The notes: a model not told the origin generated them from the letters alone. Counted from the first letter of the stretch, positions 16,970 to 25,269 are shown. The stretch: 64,000 nt of DNA from Erythrobacter sp. (GCF_030066995.1 NZ_JASJAP010000005.1:372001-436000); one strand, 5' to 3'. A program made the numbers and translations.

Positions 16970-17335
16970 TTAACGCGAGCTCCAGTGATCGAACGCGATG
17001 CGTTGATGCAGGGCCACATAGGCCTTTGCCTCGGGGCCCTCCCATGCCTGCGGCCATAGTCCGGCAAGCTCGTCAGCCAGATGCGAGCGGGCGACGAACC
17101 AGCCCTGCCCTGGCAAACCGTCCGACTGGCGCACGACCAGCACAGCGAGGCCCGGCTCGCCCGCCGCGCGCCCGTCTTCGTCGATCGCGTCCAGCACCGC
17201 GCACAGCGCGCGCATCTTGGGCCGGGTGAAGCGATAGCCGAGGAGGTTCAGTATCTGCGAATAGGTAAGCGCGTTGCGAGCACGCGCCGCGCCGATAAGG
17301 ATCTCGCGAACCTCTTCGGGATCGAACATGCTCAT
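16970..17335 (-). CDS. Conserved hypothetical small protein between prs and hisN
   Basis: A 121-residue protein of unknown function (MSMFDPEEVREILIGAARAR...). It has no signal or membrane segment. The N-terminal half (LTYSQILNLLGYRFTRPKMRAL) looks like a winged-helix unit, followed by AVLVVRQSDGLPGQGWF, a pattern reminiscent of a small domain seen in some phage and restriction-associated proteins. It is not a phosphoribosyltransferase despite being next to prs. It starts 25 bases after the prs stop, so co-transcription is likely. Confidence 0.8.
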   Translation of the reverse strand: MSMFDPEEVREILIGAARARNALTYSQILNLLGYRFTRPKMRALCAVLDAIDEDGRAAGEPGLAVLVVRQSDGLPGQGWFVARSHLADELAGLWPQAWEGPEAKAYVALHQRIAFDHWSSR

Positions 17336-17360
17336 GCGGAACGCGAGCCGCCCGTTCCCA

Positions 17361-18296
17361 TCAATCGAACAGCGAACTCACGCTGCTTTCATCCGCAATC
17401 CGCCGGATCGCCTCGCCCACCAGCGGCGCGATGGTCAGGATGCGAATGCGCTGCGAGGCGAGCGCGGCCTCGGTCGGGCGGATCGAATCCGAAATCACCA
17501 GCTCGGTCAATTGCGAGCCGTCAATGCGCGCGACCGCGCCGCCCGAGAGCACGCCGTGCGTGATGTAGGCGGCCACCGATTTCGCCCCGCCTTCGAGCAG
17601 CGCGTCGGCCGCGTTGCACAGCGTGCCTCCCGAATCGACGATGTCGTCGATCAGCACGCAGTGGCGGCCCGAAACATCGCCGATAATGTTCATGACCTCG
17701 CTCTCGCCCGGACGGTCGCGGCGCTTGTCGACGATGGCAAGCGGCGCGTTGTCGAGCCGCTTGGCGAGCGCCCGCGCGCGCACCACCCCGCCGACATCGG
17801 GCGAGACGACCATCAGGTCCTGATCGCCGTAGCGCGCCTGAATATCCGCCGCCATCGTGGGGGCGGCGTAAAGGTTGTCGGTCGGGATATCGAAGAAACC
17901 CTGGATCTGGCCTGCGTGCAGGTCCACCGCCAGCACCCGGTCCGCCCCCGCCTCGGTGATCAGGTTCGCGACCAGCTTGGCCGATATCGGCGTGCGGGGC
18001 CCGGGCTTTCGATCCTGCCGCGCATACCCGAAATAGGGCACCACCGCCGTGATCCGCTTGGCCGAGGCGCGTTTGAGCGCGTCGATGCAGATCAGCAATT
18101 CCATCAGATTGTCGTTGGCGGGATAGCCCGTGGGCTGGACCAGAAAGACATCCTCGCCGCGCACGTTTTCGTGGATTTCGACAAACACCTCTTCATCGGC
18201 AAAGCGGCGCACGCTCGCATCGGTCAAGGGGATTTCGAGATAGCCTGCAATCGCGCGGGCAAGCGGCAGGTTCGAGTTGCCGGACATGATCTTCAT
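17361..18296 (-). CDS. prs: Ribose-phosphate pyrophosphokinase (PRPP synthetase)
   Basis: Makes phosphoribosyl pyrophosphate from ribose 5-phosphate and ATP for nucleotide, histidine and NAD synthesis. The 311 residues start [20 protein letters not shown]. They contain the ATP-binding loop [18 protein letters not shown], the metal-binding [15 protein letters not shown], the ribose-phosphate segment [16 protein letters not shown] and the PRPP loop [13 protein letters not shown]. This is the class I bacterial enzyme. Prs feeding hisN through histidine synthesis fits their proximity. Confidence 0.98.
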   Translation of the reverse strand: MKIMSGNSNLPLARAIAGYLEIPLTDASVRRFADEEVFVEIHENVRGEDVFLVQPTGYPANDNLMELLICIDALKRASAKRITAVVPYFGYARQDRKPGPRTPISAKLVANLITEAGADRVLAVDLHAGQIQGFFDIPTDNLYAAPTMAADIQARYGDQDLMVVSPDVGGVVRARALAKRLDNAPLAIVDKRRDRPGESEVMNIIGDVSGRHCVLIDDIVDSGGTLCNAADALLEGGAKSVAAYITHGVLSGGAVARIDGSQLTELVISDSIRPTEAALASQRIRILTIAPLVGEAIRRIADESSVSSLFD

Positions 18297-18375
18297 CGAA
18301 GCGATTCCCCGTGGTGCGAGCGGTCTTGGACCCCGCGTAAACCCAAGTCATAAAAACGCAACCGAGGAGGCGGCC

Positions 18376-18423
18376 TTGTCGTCATCCTTGTCGCTATCTT
18401 TGTCGCCATCCGTGTCGTCATCC
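18376..18423. repeat. 12-bp tandem repeat, four copies
   Basis: TTGTCGTCATCC, TTGTCGCTATCT, TTGTCGCCATCC and GTGTCGTCATCC are arranged head to tail in the 361-base gap upstream of prs. The array starts 79 bases before the prs ATG. No well-supported gene covers it, although both strands are open for a short way. The copies differ at one to three positions, which suggests an older array or one under some constraint. Confidence 0.75.
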
Positions 18424-18480
18424 GGTTGGCCACACGCCGCTGATCGCGCCAGGTGTGTGACGCGCTTACTTCGCCGCGCG

Positions 18481-18639
18481 CGGACCTAACCGTGCAGGAC
18501 GCGATCAAGGATATGGAGAACAAGGCCGGCCGGTTCGAGCGGCGCGAGAGCTTTGCCTACGCCGTTCTCACCCCCGACGCGGCGCGCGAGCGCGTGGGAC
18601 GAATGGGACGCGCTGACCGAGACGACCGAGGCGAGCTAA
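18481..18639 (+). pseudogene. Remnant of a GNAT-family N-acetyltransferase gene
   Basis: In one frame the DNA reads DLTVQDAIKDMENKAGRFER then RESFAYAVLTPDA, which looks like the region before and including the first strands of a GNAT acyltransferase (compare the usual ...FTYTVLDPD). From about 18590 a different frame reads SAWDEWDALTETTEAS and ends at a stop, which resembles a C-terminal tail. The acetyl-CoA-binding centre is missing and the frame changes, so this is best read as a gene with a large internal deletion. The identification rests on motif memory only. Confidence 0.4.
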
Positions 18640-18657
18640 CCGCGCCGCGCCAAGGCG

Positions 18658-19338
18658 CTATTCCTCATAGACAAAGCTGATCTGGTCGGCGTCGTAGACC
18701 CACACCCAGGGCTGGAAATAGCCGCGTTCGTGCTCGCCGCGCCTGTTGCTGACCGGGCTTTGAAGGCCAAAGCGCGCGTCGATCCATTGCAGGCGCACAT
18801 CGCCTTCCACCAGAATGCGGCGATTGTTGAGGCGCTGCATCATCGTGAACATGTTCACATCCGCCAGCCCCTCGCGCCGACAGCCCTTCACCTGGATCGC
18901 GCCGTTGACGATCTCACCCCCACCGCAGGCCCGCGCGCGTCTCAGGAGGGCTTGGAGCACATCTTCTTCAAACGCGATGGTGAGCGTGCCGAACTCGCCG
19001 TAATCCTGGCGCGAATTGATGAAGTAGAGCCGGTCGAGATTGCCGAACAGGCTCTGCCCGCCGCTGCGGATATCAAGCAGGAAGCGCCCCGGGCGCTCGC
19101 CCTCTACGCCCGCGCGATACGCCAGAAGAACCGCCTCGCTGGGAGTGGTGCACCCCTCGCGGCATTCCGCCAGATCGGCGCGCACGCGCTCAAGTTCGGT
19201 CTCGTGCTGGGCCAGACCGGCGAGGCGCTCCTGTATGGCCGGCTCGATCATCGGTGCGGCAACAGCGACCGGCGGCGTCTCCGCCAGCAGGGCCGAGGCC
19301 GAAAAAAGGGAGGCAAAGGCCAGAAAGGATCGCAGCAC
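18658..19338 (-). CDS. Exported hypothetical protein with coiled-coil N-terminus
   Basis: A 226-residue protein with a signal peptide (LRSFLAFASLFSASALLAET). The mature N-terminus is helical (QERLAGLAQHETELERVRADLAEC), followed by a globular part with Cys pairs (ECREGC, RARACGGGE...KGC) and aromatic end WVWVYDADQISFVYEE. The GTG start at 19338 has an AGGAA ribosome binding site. I do not recognise the family, and no enzymatic motif is visible. It is transcribed alone on the minus strand. Confidence 0.75.
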   Translation of the reverse strand: MLRSFLAFASLFSASALLAETPPVAVAAPMIEPAIQERLAGLAQHETELERVRADLAECREGCTTPSEAVLLAYRAGVEGERPGRFLLDIRSGGQSLFGNLDRLYFINSRQDYGEFGTLTIAFEEDVLQALLRRARACGGGEIVNGAIQVKGCRREGLADVNMFTMMQRLNNRRILVEGDVRLQWIDARFGLQSPVSNRRGEHERGYFQPWVWVYDADQISFVYEE

Positions 19339-19482
19339 GATTGTTCCTGAATGAAAACGAGAGAGTTCGATGCGAAGTGCGCGATAATATGGCGCTTTTC
19401 AATGAACCGAACATGAGCAAGCGTCTTCGGCGCGCGCGCCGCCGATCACGAAAACGCAGCGTAGAGCCTGTGAATCAACGAC

Positions 19483-19514
19483 TTGACGCGAAGCCTTGTC
19501 TAGTCGACATTACA
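19483..19514 (+). promoter_or_regulatory. Possible promoter overlapped by a PpsR/CrtJ-type site
   Basis: TTGACG (19483-19488), a 17-base spacer and GACATT (19506-19511) form a weak sigma-70-like promoter pointing toward the BLUF gene. TGT-N12-ACA (19497-19514), the PpsR/CrtJ consensus spacing, overlaps the spacer and the -10. The rest of the 19339-19808 gap (470 bases) shows no supported gene; 294 bases separate this site from the BLUF start. A single TGT-N12-ACA is expected by chance in roughly one in ten regions this size. Confidence 0.35.
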
Positions 19515-19808
19515 AAGGTCTCGGCCTTCCGGAGTCGCACGATTCCGAAACTCAAGAGAGGGTCGTCTTGCGGGTCTGACATTGGTTAGCGGCTGCGCCA
19601 AGAAACGCGGCAGGCGCTGGCTTCGGGCAGGCACCTGGCCATGGATCGGGCCGGGGAAGTCGGGCGGCTTGAGGGACCACAATATCCAAAGCCTGGTCGG
19701 GACAAGCAGGCTCCACTCAAGAAGGGTTCTTGCGGTGGGCCCTGGAGGGATCGAGGGCTGCGGCCCGTTTACATCCGCGCGCCTTCATCCTGTTGCGGGA
19801 GAACGGGA

Positions 19809-20876
19809 ATGCTGCTGCACGACGATAACGGCCCGACGGGCGCGGGAATGATCGGTTGCCTCACCTATCAAAGCCGCGCGGCTTCGCCACCATCCGACGC
19901 CGACCTTGACGAACTCGTCACCCGGGCGCGGGCGCGCAATAACCGCCACGGCGTCACCGGGATGCTTCTTTACGAAAACGGGCGCTATCTCCAGACCCTC
20001 GAAGGCCCGCCCACCGGGCTCGACACGATCTGGTCTTCGATCCGGCAGGATGAGCGGCACGCGGAGATCGAAGTGCTCACGCAGCACCTGGTTTCGGGGC
20101 GACTGTTCTCCGACTGGGATCTGCTGCTTTATCGCAAGCTCGATCAAGCGCCCAAGTCGCTGTTGGAGAAATTGCGCCGCAAGAACCCGCTCGCGCAGCA
20201 CGTGCCGGCGATCGTGCAATACGCGCTGGAAGCCGACGAGCCCAAGCTCAACGATCTGTTCGCGCGGCTGAACGAGAAGGGCTGGAGCGGCGACGCGCTG
20301 GTGCGCGAACTGCTCGAACCGGCGGCTCGGATGATGGGCGATGCGTGGCTGGCGGATGAGTGCAGCGAGTTTGATCTGACGCTGGGCCTTGGCATGCTGC
20401 AAATGGCCGGACACGCGGTGCGCTACAGCAAGGACGCGGACGATCTGCGCGACAGCCGCTACACGATCCTGCTCGCCAGCGCGCCCGGCGAACCGCACCT
20501 TTTCGGGCCCTCGCTGCTCGCCGATCAGTTCACCGATGCGGGCTGGGGAGTCGAGATGGCCTTCCCGACCAGCAACGAAGCGCTGACCAACCAGATAAAC
20601 GAGCAACAGCCCGACGCGGTCGATATCGCGCTCTCCGACGCGCTGCCGCGCCAGAACAAGGTTTCCAAGCTGCGCGAGACGGTGCGCCAATCGCGCTGGT
20701 CGCTCCCGGATCAGCCGCTGGTCGTGTCGGTCGGCGGGCGCCTGTTCGCCGAGGCCTCCGCCACCGCCGAGCAGGTCGGCGCGGATCTGGCCCGCCAGAG
20801 CGCGGCGGGCACGCGGGTGACGATGGGCGAACTGGTCGAGAACGCGCGCCGGGCGCAGGAGAAGACGCAGAGTTAG
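19809..20876 (+). CDS. BLUF-domain blue-light sensor with cobalamin-binding-like (SCHIC) domain
   Basis: A 355-residue AppA-like photoreceptor. The BLUF domain (about 14-110) keeps every key residue: Tyr20, Asn44, Gln62 and Trp103, at AppA Tyr21, Asn45, Gln63 and Trp104 minus one. This implies FAD binding and the blue-light hydrogen-bond switch. Residues 125-350 resemble a methionine-synthase-type cap helix bundle (LEPAARMMGDAWLADECSEFD) plus a B12-binding fold with ExHxxG (Glu228, His230, Gly233) instead of DxHxxG. AppA's Cys-rich tail is absent. ATG 19809 has a GGGAGA site upstream; ATG 19848 is an alternative. In AppA this pairing controls the repressor PpsR, and a similar role is inferred. 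Confidence 0.92.
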   Translation: MLLHDDNGPTGAGMIGCLTYQSRAASPPSDADLDELVTRARARNNRHGVTGMLLYENGRYLQTLEGPPTGLDTIWSSIRQDERHAEIEVLTQHLVSGRLFSDWDLLLYRKLDQAPKSLLEKLRRKNPLAQHVPAIVQYALEADEPKLNDLFARLNEKGWSGDALVRELLEPAARMMGDAWLADECSEFDLTLGLGMLQMAGHAVRYSKDADDLRDSRYTILLASAPGEPHLFGPSLLADQFTDAGWGVEMAFPTSNEALTNQINEQQPDAVDIALSDALPRQNKVSKLRETVRQSRWSLPDQPLVVSVGGRLFAEASATAEQVGADLARQSAAGTRVTMGELVENARRAQEKTQS

Positions 20877-20918
20877 GTCCGACTGTCACTCCCGCCTTCC
20901 ACGCGGGCGGCCTCGGCC

Positions 20919-21953
20919 TCACGCCCGGTGCGGCTCGATCCGGTGTTCGCCTCTTATCCAGCGCACAGTGCCCGACGACGCGCGCATCACGACGCTCTCG
21001 GTGGTCATGATCGTTGCGCCCGTCGACTTCTTGCGCTTCTTGACGCCTTCGAGCAGCGAGCCCGATGTGACACCGGTCGCGGCGAAGATGCAGTCTCCCT
21101 TGGCGAGCTCGGTGAGCGTGTAGATCTTGTCGAGATCCTCGATACCCCACTTCTTCGCACGCGCGCGTTCGTCTTCGTTGCGGAACACGAGGCGCCCGTT
21201 GAACTGGCCTCCGACACAGCGCAAGGCCGCCGCCGCGAGCACGCCTTCGGGCGCGCCGCCCTGGCCCATATACATGTCGATCCCGGTGTCCTGATCGGTC
21301 ACCGCGATCACACCGGCGACATCGCCATCGCCGATCAGGTGCACGCCGCATCCAATCGCGCGCAGCTCGGCAATGAGGTCGGCGTGGCGTGGGCGATCGA
21401 GCACGCAGACATTGATGTCGGAGGGCTCGCGTCCCTTGGCCGAGGCCACGGCCTTGACGTTCTCGGTCGGCGATTTGGCGAGATCGATCACCCCGGCGGG
21501 CAGACCCGGCCCCACCGCCAGCTTGTCCATGTAGACATCGGGCGCGTTGAGCAGGTCGCCCTCTTCCGCCGCCGCCAGCACGGCCAGCGCGTTCGGCCCG
21601 GCCTTGGCGGTGATGGTTGTGCCTTCGAGCGGGTCAAGGGCGATATCGATCTTGGGTCCCTTGCCCGGCGCGCCGCCCACTTTCTCCCCGATATAGAGCA
21701 TCGGCGCCTCGTCGCGTTCGCCTTCGCCGATCACCACGGTGCCATCCATGTAGAGCCCGTCAAACGCGCGTCGCATCGCTTCGACGGCGGCGGCGTCCGC
21801 GGCCTTTTCGTCGCCGCGCCCGATCAGTTGCCCGGCCGCCACAGCGGCGGCTTCGGTAACGCGAACCATCTCCAGCACCAGAACCCGGTCGATCGCGTTT
21901 TCACCCGAAGGTTCCTTTGCGGCGAGAAGATCGGTAGGGGTGGCGCTGTTCAT
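20919..21953 (-). CDS. glpX: Fructose-1,6-bisphosphatase class II
   Basis: A 344-residue GlpX-type phosphatase of gluconeogenesis or the Calvin-type pathway. Signatures are DGTVVIGEGERDEAPMLYIGE, the metal-site DPLEGTTITAKAGPNALAVLA, and the C-terminal GVTSGSLLEGV. The start at MNSATPTDLLAAKEP (21953) is preferred because upstream in-frame residues have no homology. In many alphaproteobacteria glpX directly follows hom on the same strand. Here 1.98 kb with three opposite-strand genes separates them. Confidence 0.97.
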   Translation of the reverse strand: MNSATPTDLLAAKEPSGENAIDRVLVLEMVRVTEAAAVAAGQLIGRGDEKAADAAAVEAMRRAFDGLYMDGTVVIGEGERDEAPMLYIGEKVGGAPGKGPKIDIALDPLEGTTITAKAGPNALAVLAAAEEGDLLNAPDVYMDKLAVGPGLPAGVIDLAKSPTENVKAVASAKGREPSDINVCVLDRPRHADLIAELRAIGCGVHLIGDGDVAGVIAVTDQDTGIDMYMGQGGAPEGVLAAAALRCVGGQFNGRLVFRNEDERARAKKWGIEDLDKIYTLTELAKGDCIFAATGVTSGSLLEGVKKRKKSTGATIMTTESVVMRASSGTVRWIRGEHRIEPHRA

Positions 21954-22029
21954 GGTGGTTTCATCCCTTGAATGGTCTTTTGTAAGGCCTGTTGTTCTGG
22001 GCGACGCGAATAGTCGCAAGGAGGCACGC

Positions 22030-22713
22030 TTGTCGAGCAATCCGGAACCGATTTTGCGCACAGCCAGTTCGGTTTGCGCAGGCGCCTCGGGTCCGGGAAG
22101 GCCACGCGCGTTCGTGTGTATCGCCTTGGCCAGCGTCGCTCTCGCCGCCTCTCAAGTGGCGGCGCAAAATGACGCGCCGGTGACGCCGCCGGATGGCGCG
22201 GATGCCGAAGCTCCACCATCCAGCGGTCAAAACGAAGTCGAGGACGAAGAGGAACCGCTGCGCGTCGATCTGTCGGTCACGGTGCCGCGCGGCGAAGTCA
22301 ACGAAGCCAAAGCGCGCGAGTGCGAGGACCGCGCCGACGCGGGCGAGATCAGCGGCGATATCGTTGTGTGCCGCCGCCTGGGCGAAAAGGGCGAGAATTC
22401 ATACAGCGGCAGCCGCAGCGAGGCGCAAAAGCGCTACGCCAGCGAGACCGCGTTCAAGGGCTCGCCCAGCGCGCCGGGCCTGTTCGGCATTGCCGATAAC
22501 GGGCGCGGCATCGGGATTGGCGGTGTTCCGCCACCCGCGCTGATCATCGACGTGGAGGCCCTGCCCTCCGCGCCGCCGGGTTCGGACGCGGACCGAATCG
22601 CGCGCGGCCTTCCCCCGCTCGGCCAGGACGAGGATCTCTCCGAAGAGGAAATCCGCAAACGCCGCGAGGCCCTGGGCCTTCCCCCTCCCAGTTTCGAAAG
22701 AAAGGGCAACTGA
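22030..22713 (+). CDS. Secreted protein of a tandem three-gene family (copy 1)
   Basis: A 227-residue exported protein of unknown function. The TTG at 22030 is taken as start because AAGGAGG lies five bases upstream. A hydrophobic segment (VCIALASVALAASQVAAQ) serves as signal peptide, followed by an acidic linker. The family motif is ARECEDRADAGEISGDIVVC then RRLGE, and the second motif is LIIDVEALPSAPPGSDADR followed by IARGLPP. Copies 2 and 3 follow immediately with the same two motifs. The paired cysteines probably form a disulfide in the periplasm. It is divergent from glpX by 76 bases. Confidence 0.82.
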   Translation: MSSNPEPILRTASSVCAGASGPGRPRAFVCIALASVALAASQVAAQNDAPVTPPDGADAEAPPSSGQNEVEDEEEPLRVDLSVTVPRGEVNEAKARECEDRADAGEISGDIVVCRRLGEKGENSYSGSRSEAQKRYASETAFKGSPSAPGLFGIADNGRGIGIGGVPPPALIIDVEALPSAPPGSDADRIARGLPPLGQDEDLSEEEIRKRREALGLPPPSFERKGN

Positions 22714-22718
22714 ACCCG

Positions 22719-23375
22719 ATGAGGCACGAGGCTCCCCCCGCTCTTGCCGGTGCACTGCTCGGTGTGGCGGTCCTGGCCGCCGCGCTGCTCGCCCCGCCCG
22801 TTCAGGCGCAGGAGCGGGTGCCGATCGATATCGAACCGGTCGAGGGCGCGCCCGAGGACAGCGATGAGGAAGCGCAGGCGCCCGATGCTGTCGACGTCCT
22901 GGCGGCTCGGGCGGCGCGTGTGGGCCCAAGCCCCGCTGCAGCGCGCGAATGCGAAGAAGCGATCGAGGCGGGCGAGATATCAGGCGAAATCGTCGTATGC
23001 CGACAGCTTTCCACGAGCGATTCGAACCGTTTCTCCGAAAGCTACGCGCAATGGCTGAAAGACTACGCCGAGCGCACCAAGTTCCATAACGCGCCGCCTC
23101 CCCCCAATGTGGACGGTTCGGGTCTGCCCTACGGCCTTACGCCGGTCATCGAAATCAAGGGCTGCTTCATCCCGCCATGCCCCGCGCCGCCAGCGGTCCT
23201 GATCGACGTCGAGGCGCTTCCGCCGCCGCCCGTGGGGAGCGATGCCTACTGGCAGGCCAAAGGCATCAACCCGCGCGGATCGGACGGGAAACTGACGCCG
23301 CAAGCGCAGCGCATTTTGCAGGAAGCCGAACTGGGCCTGCCTCCCGTGCCCGATTTCAGCGAGGACGAGGATTGA
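22719..23375 (+). CDS. Secreted protein of a tandem three-gene family (copy 2)
   Basis: A 218-residue protein starting MRHEAPPALAGALLGVAVLA with cleavage likely after PPVQAQ. The motif reads ARECEEAIEAGEISGEIVVC then RQLST, and the second motif is VLIDVEALPPPPVGSDAYWQ with AKGINP. Between them is FHNAPPPPNVDGSGLPYGLTPVIEIKG with an extra Cys pair (GCFIPPC) not found in the other copies. It starts five bases after copy 1 stops, so the three genes form one transcript. Function unknown. Confidence 0.84.
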   Translation: MRHEAPPALAGALLGVAVLAAALLAPPVQAQERVPIDIEPVEGAPEDSDEEAQAPDAVDVLAARAARVGPSPAAARECEEAIEAGEISGEIVVCRQLSTSDSNRFSESYAQWLKDYAERTKFHNAPPPPNVDGSGLPYGLTPVIEIKGCFIPPCPAPPAVLIDVEALPPPPVGSDAYWQAKGINPRGSDGKLTPQAQRILQEAELGLPPVPDFSEDED

Positions 23376-23376
23376 G

Positions 23377-23919
23377 GTGAGGGCGATCGCCAACGCCCTT
23401 GCGCTTGGCTTTTGCCTGGCCGGCCCTTGTTCGCTCAGCGCGCAGGAGGCGCCGAGCGCGCCACAGGCAGACGAAGCGGATACCGAGGACGCAATCGCGC
23501 AGCCCGAGGAAGGGCGCCTTGTGATCGATATTCTTGCGCCGCCACCCGAACCCACCGCAGGCGACCGGGTCGATTACGAAGCGTGCATCGCCGAACAGGA
23601 CGCCGCGCGCATCCGAGGCGAGATCATCGTTTGCCGCAAACTCGGCGACGATGCAGAGTCATCGGGGTTCGACAAACAGGATTGGGAACGCCGTCACGCG
23701 GCGCGCACGCAAGGGGCGAAGAATCCCAACGTCGCGGGCGCGGGTGGAACGCCGATATATCGCATCTGGGGCTCGGCGGTCATGGCAAACGTCACGGTGG
23801 GCCTTTTCGAGGAAATCGAAGCGCCGCTCATCATCGATGTGGAAGCCCTGCCCGAACCGCCGCCGGGCTCCGACGCGGATCGCGTTGCCAACGGCCTGCC
23901 ACCGCGCAACACCGAATAG
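23377..23919 (+). CDS. Secreted protein of a tandem three-gene family (copy 3)
   Basis: A 180-residue protein with signal peptide MRAIANALALGFCLAGPCSL followed by SAQEAP. The first family motif is more diverged (YEACIAEQDAARIRGEIIVC then RKLGD), while the second is intact (LIIDVEALPEPPPGSDADRV, ANGLPP). The GTG start is one base after the copy 2 stop. It ends 12 bases before the convergent hom stop. Function unknown. Confidence 0.83.
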   Translation: MRAIANALALGFCLAGPCSLSAQEAPSAPQADEADTEDAIAQPEEGRLVIDILAPPPEPTAGDRVDYEACIAEQDAARIRGEIIVCRKLGDDAESSGFDKQDWERRHAARTQGAKNPNVAGAGGTPIYRIWGSAVMANVTVGLFEEIEAPLIIDVEALPEPPPGSDADRVANGLPPRNTE

Positions 23920-23931
23920 GCTGCGACCGAT

Positions 23932-25269
23932 CTACGCGGGCAGGATCGGCAGCACGAGCGGTGCGGCGGTGAGGCTTTCGGATCCTTCGAGCAGTTCCAG
24001 AGCCCTGGCGACGCTGCGCTCGGGCCCTTCATGCGTGACCATGGCGACCAGCACCTCGCCATCCGCGTTCCCGCGTCCTTGTTGAATCAGGCTCTCGATC
24101 GAGACATCCGCATCGCGCATCGCCGCGGTGATCTCCGCCAGAACGCCGGGGCGATCGTTGACGGTGAAGCGCAGATAGGCGCGCTCAAGGCGGTTGGCGG
24201 GATCGGCTGGGCCAAGCGCGGCAAGCTGCGCGACCGGCATGGAGAACGGCGCGCCGACTTCGCCGCCATTCTCGAAAACGCGCGCGATATCGATCAGGTC
24301 GGCGACGACCGCGCTCGCCGTCGGCCCATCGCCCGCGCCCGCGCCCTGAAACAGCAGGCGACCCGAGAAATTGCCTTCGGCCACCACCGCGTTGGTCGGG
24401 CCATCGACCCCGCTCAAGGGGTGGTCCTTGGCCACAAGGCAGGGCCGCACGCGCTGGAGGAGAGAGCCCTCCTGAACATCGGCTTCGGCGATCAGGCGAA
24501 TGACAAAGCCCAACGCGTCGGCCTGCGCGATATCGGCCGCGCGCACCGCGACGATGCCGGTGGTACGAACGCTGGCGAAATCGACCCGCGCGCCAAAGCC
24601 GATCGCGGCCAGGATGGCGAGCTTGTGCGCGGCGTCGATCCCCTCGATATCGAATGTCGGATCGGCCTCGGCGTAACCCAGCCGCTGCGCGTCGGCGAGC
24701 ACTTCGGCAAAGTCCGCGCCCGTCGCTTCCATCTCCGAAAGGATGTAATTGCAGGTGCCGTTGAGGATGCCGTAGACCTTGGTCAGCGCGTTGGCGCTGG
24801 TCCCTTCGCGCAGACCCTTTACCACCGGGATGCCGCCCGCCACCGCCGCTTCGAACTTAAGCGGCGCGCCCTTTGCTTCGGCCTGCTCAGCGAGGGAGAG
24901 CCCGTGATGCGCGATCATCGCCTTGTTGGCGGTCACCAGGCCCTTGCCCGCGTCCAGCGCGGCGCGCGACAGTGCCAGCGCGGGACCATCCGAGCCGCCG
25001 ACCAACTCCAGCACCACATCGACATCCGCGCGCGTTGCCAGCGCGGTCATGTCGTCCTCCCAGGAAAACCGCTCGTGGTTGACGCCGCGATCCTTGGCCC
25101 GGTCGCGCGCGCTGACCGCGCTCACCTCGATCGCGCGCCCGGCGCGCGCCGCGATCAACTCCCGGTTTGTGTCAAGCAGCCGGATCACGCCCGCGCCGAC
25201 GGTGCCCAGTCCGGCAATGGCGATCCGCAAGGGCGGCAGGGCGCCGGAAGCGGGGGAGGGGTCAGACAT
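23932..25269 (-). CDS. hom: Homoserine dehydrogenase
   Basis: Reduces aspartate semialdehyde to homoserine on the way to threonine and methionine. The 445 residues comprise an NAD(P)-binding domain with IAIAGLGTVGAGVIRLL (about 15-31), the catalytic core (VTANKAMIAHHG, FEAAVAGGIPVVKGLREG, ILNGTCNYIL, GYAEADPTFDIEGIDAAHKLAI) and a C-terminal ACT domain (RFTVNDRPGVLAEITAAM), which usually allows feedback inhibition by threonine. It is the first gene of what would be a hom-glpX unit, now interrupted by three genes on the other strand. Confidence 0.98.
   Translation of the reverse strand: MSDPSPASGALPPLRIAIAGLGTVGAGVIRLLDTNRELIAARAGRAIEVSAVSARDRAKDRGVNHERFSWEDDMTALATRADVDVVLELVGGSDGPALALSRAALDAGKGLVTANKAMIAHHGLSLAEQAEAKGAPLKFEAAVAGGIPVVKGLREGTSANALTKVYGILNGTCNYILSEMEATGADFAEVLADAQRLGYAEADPTFDIEGIDAAHKLAILAAIGFGARVDFASVRTTGIVAVRAADIAQADALGFVIRLIAEADVQEGSLLQRVRPCLVAKDHPLSGVDGPTNAVVAEGNFSGRLLFQGAGAGDGPTASAVVADLIDIARVFENGGEVGAPFSMPVAQLAALGPADPANRLERAYLRFTVNDRPGVLAEITAAMRDADVSIESLIQQGRGNADGEVLVAMVTHEGPERSVARALELLEGSESLTAAPLVLPILPA

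Noticed and set aside
16970..17335. Naming the 121-residue gene as a phosphoribosyl pyrophosphokinase because it abuts prs
   Set aside because: It has no PRPP motif or shared fold; adjacency alone is not evidence.
18293..18523. Minus-strand frame containing MTTR/MATK repeats
   Set aside because: It is just the translation of the 12-bp array and overlaps the prs start with no ribosome binding site.
19641..19808. N-terminal extension of the BLUF protein by 56 codons
   Set aside because: Sequence has no BLUF homology and lacks a good start signal; the ATG at 19809 has a better site and agrees with AppA-type numbering.
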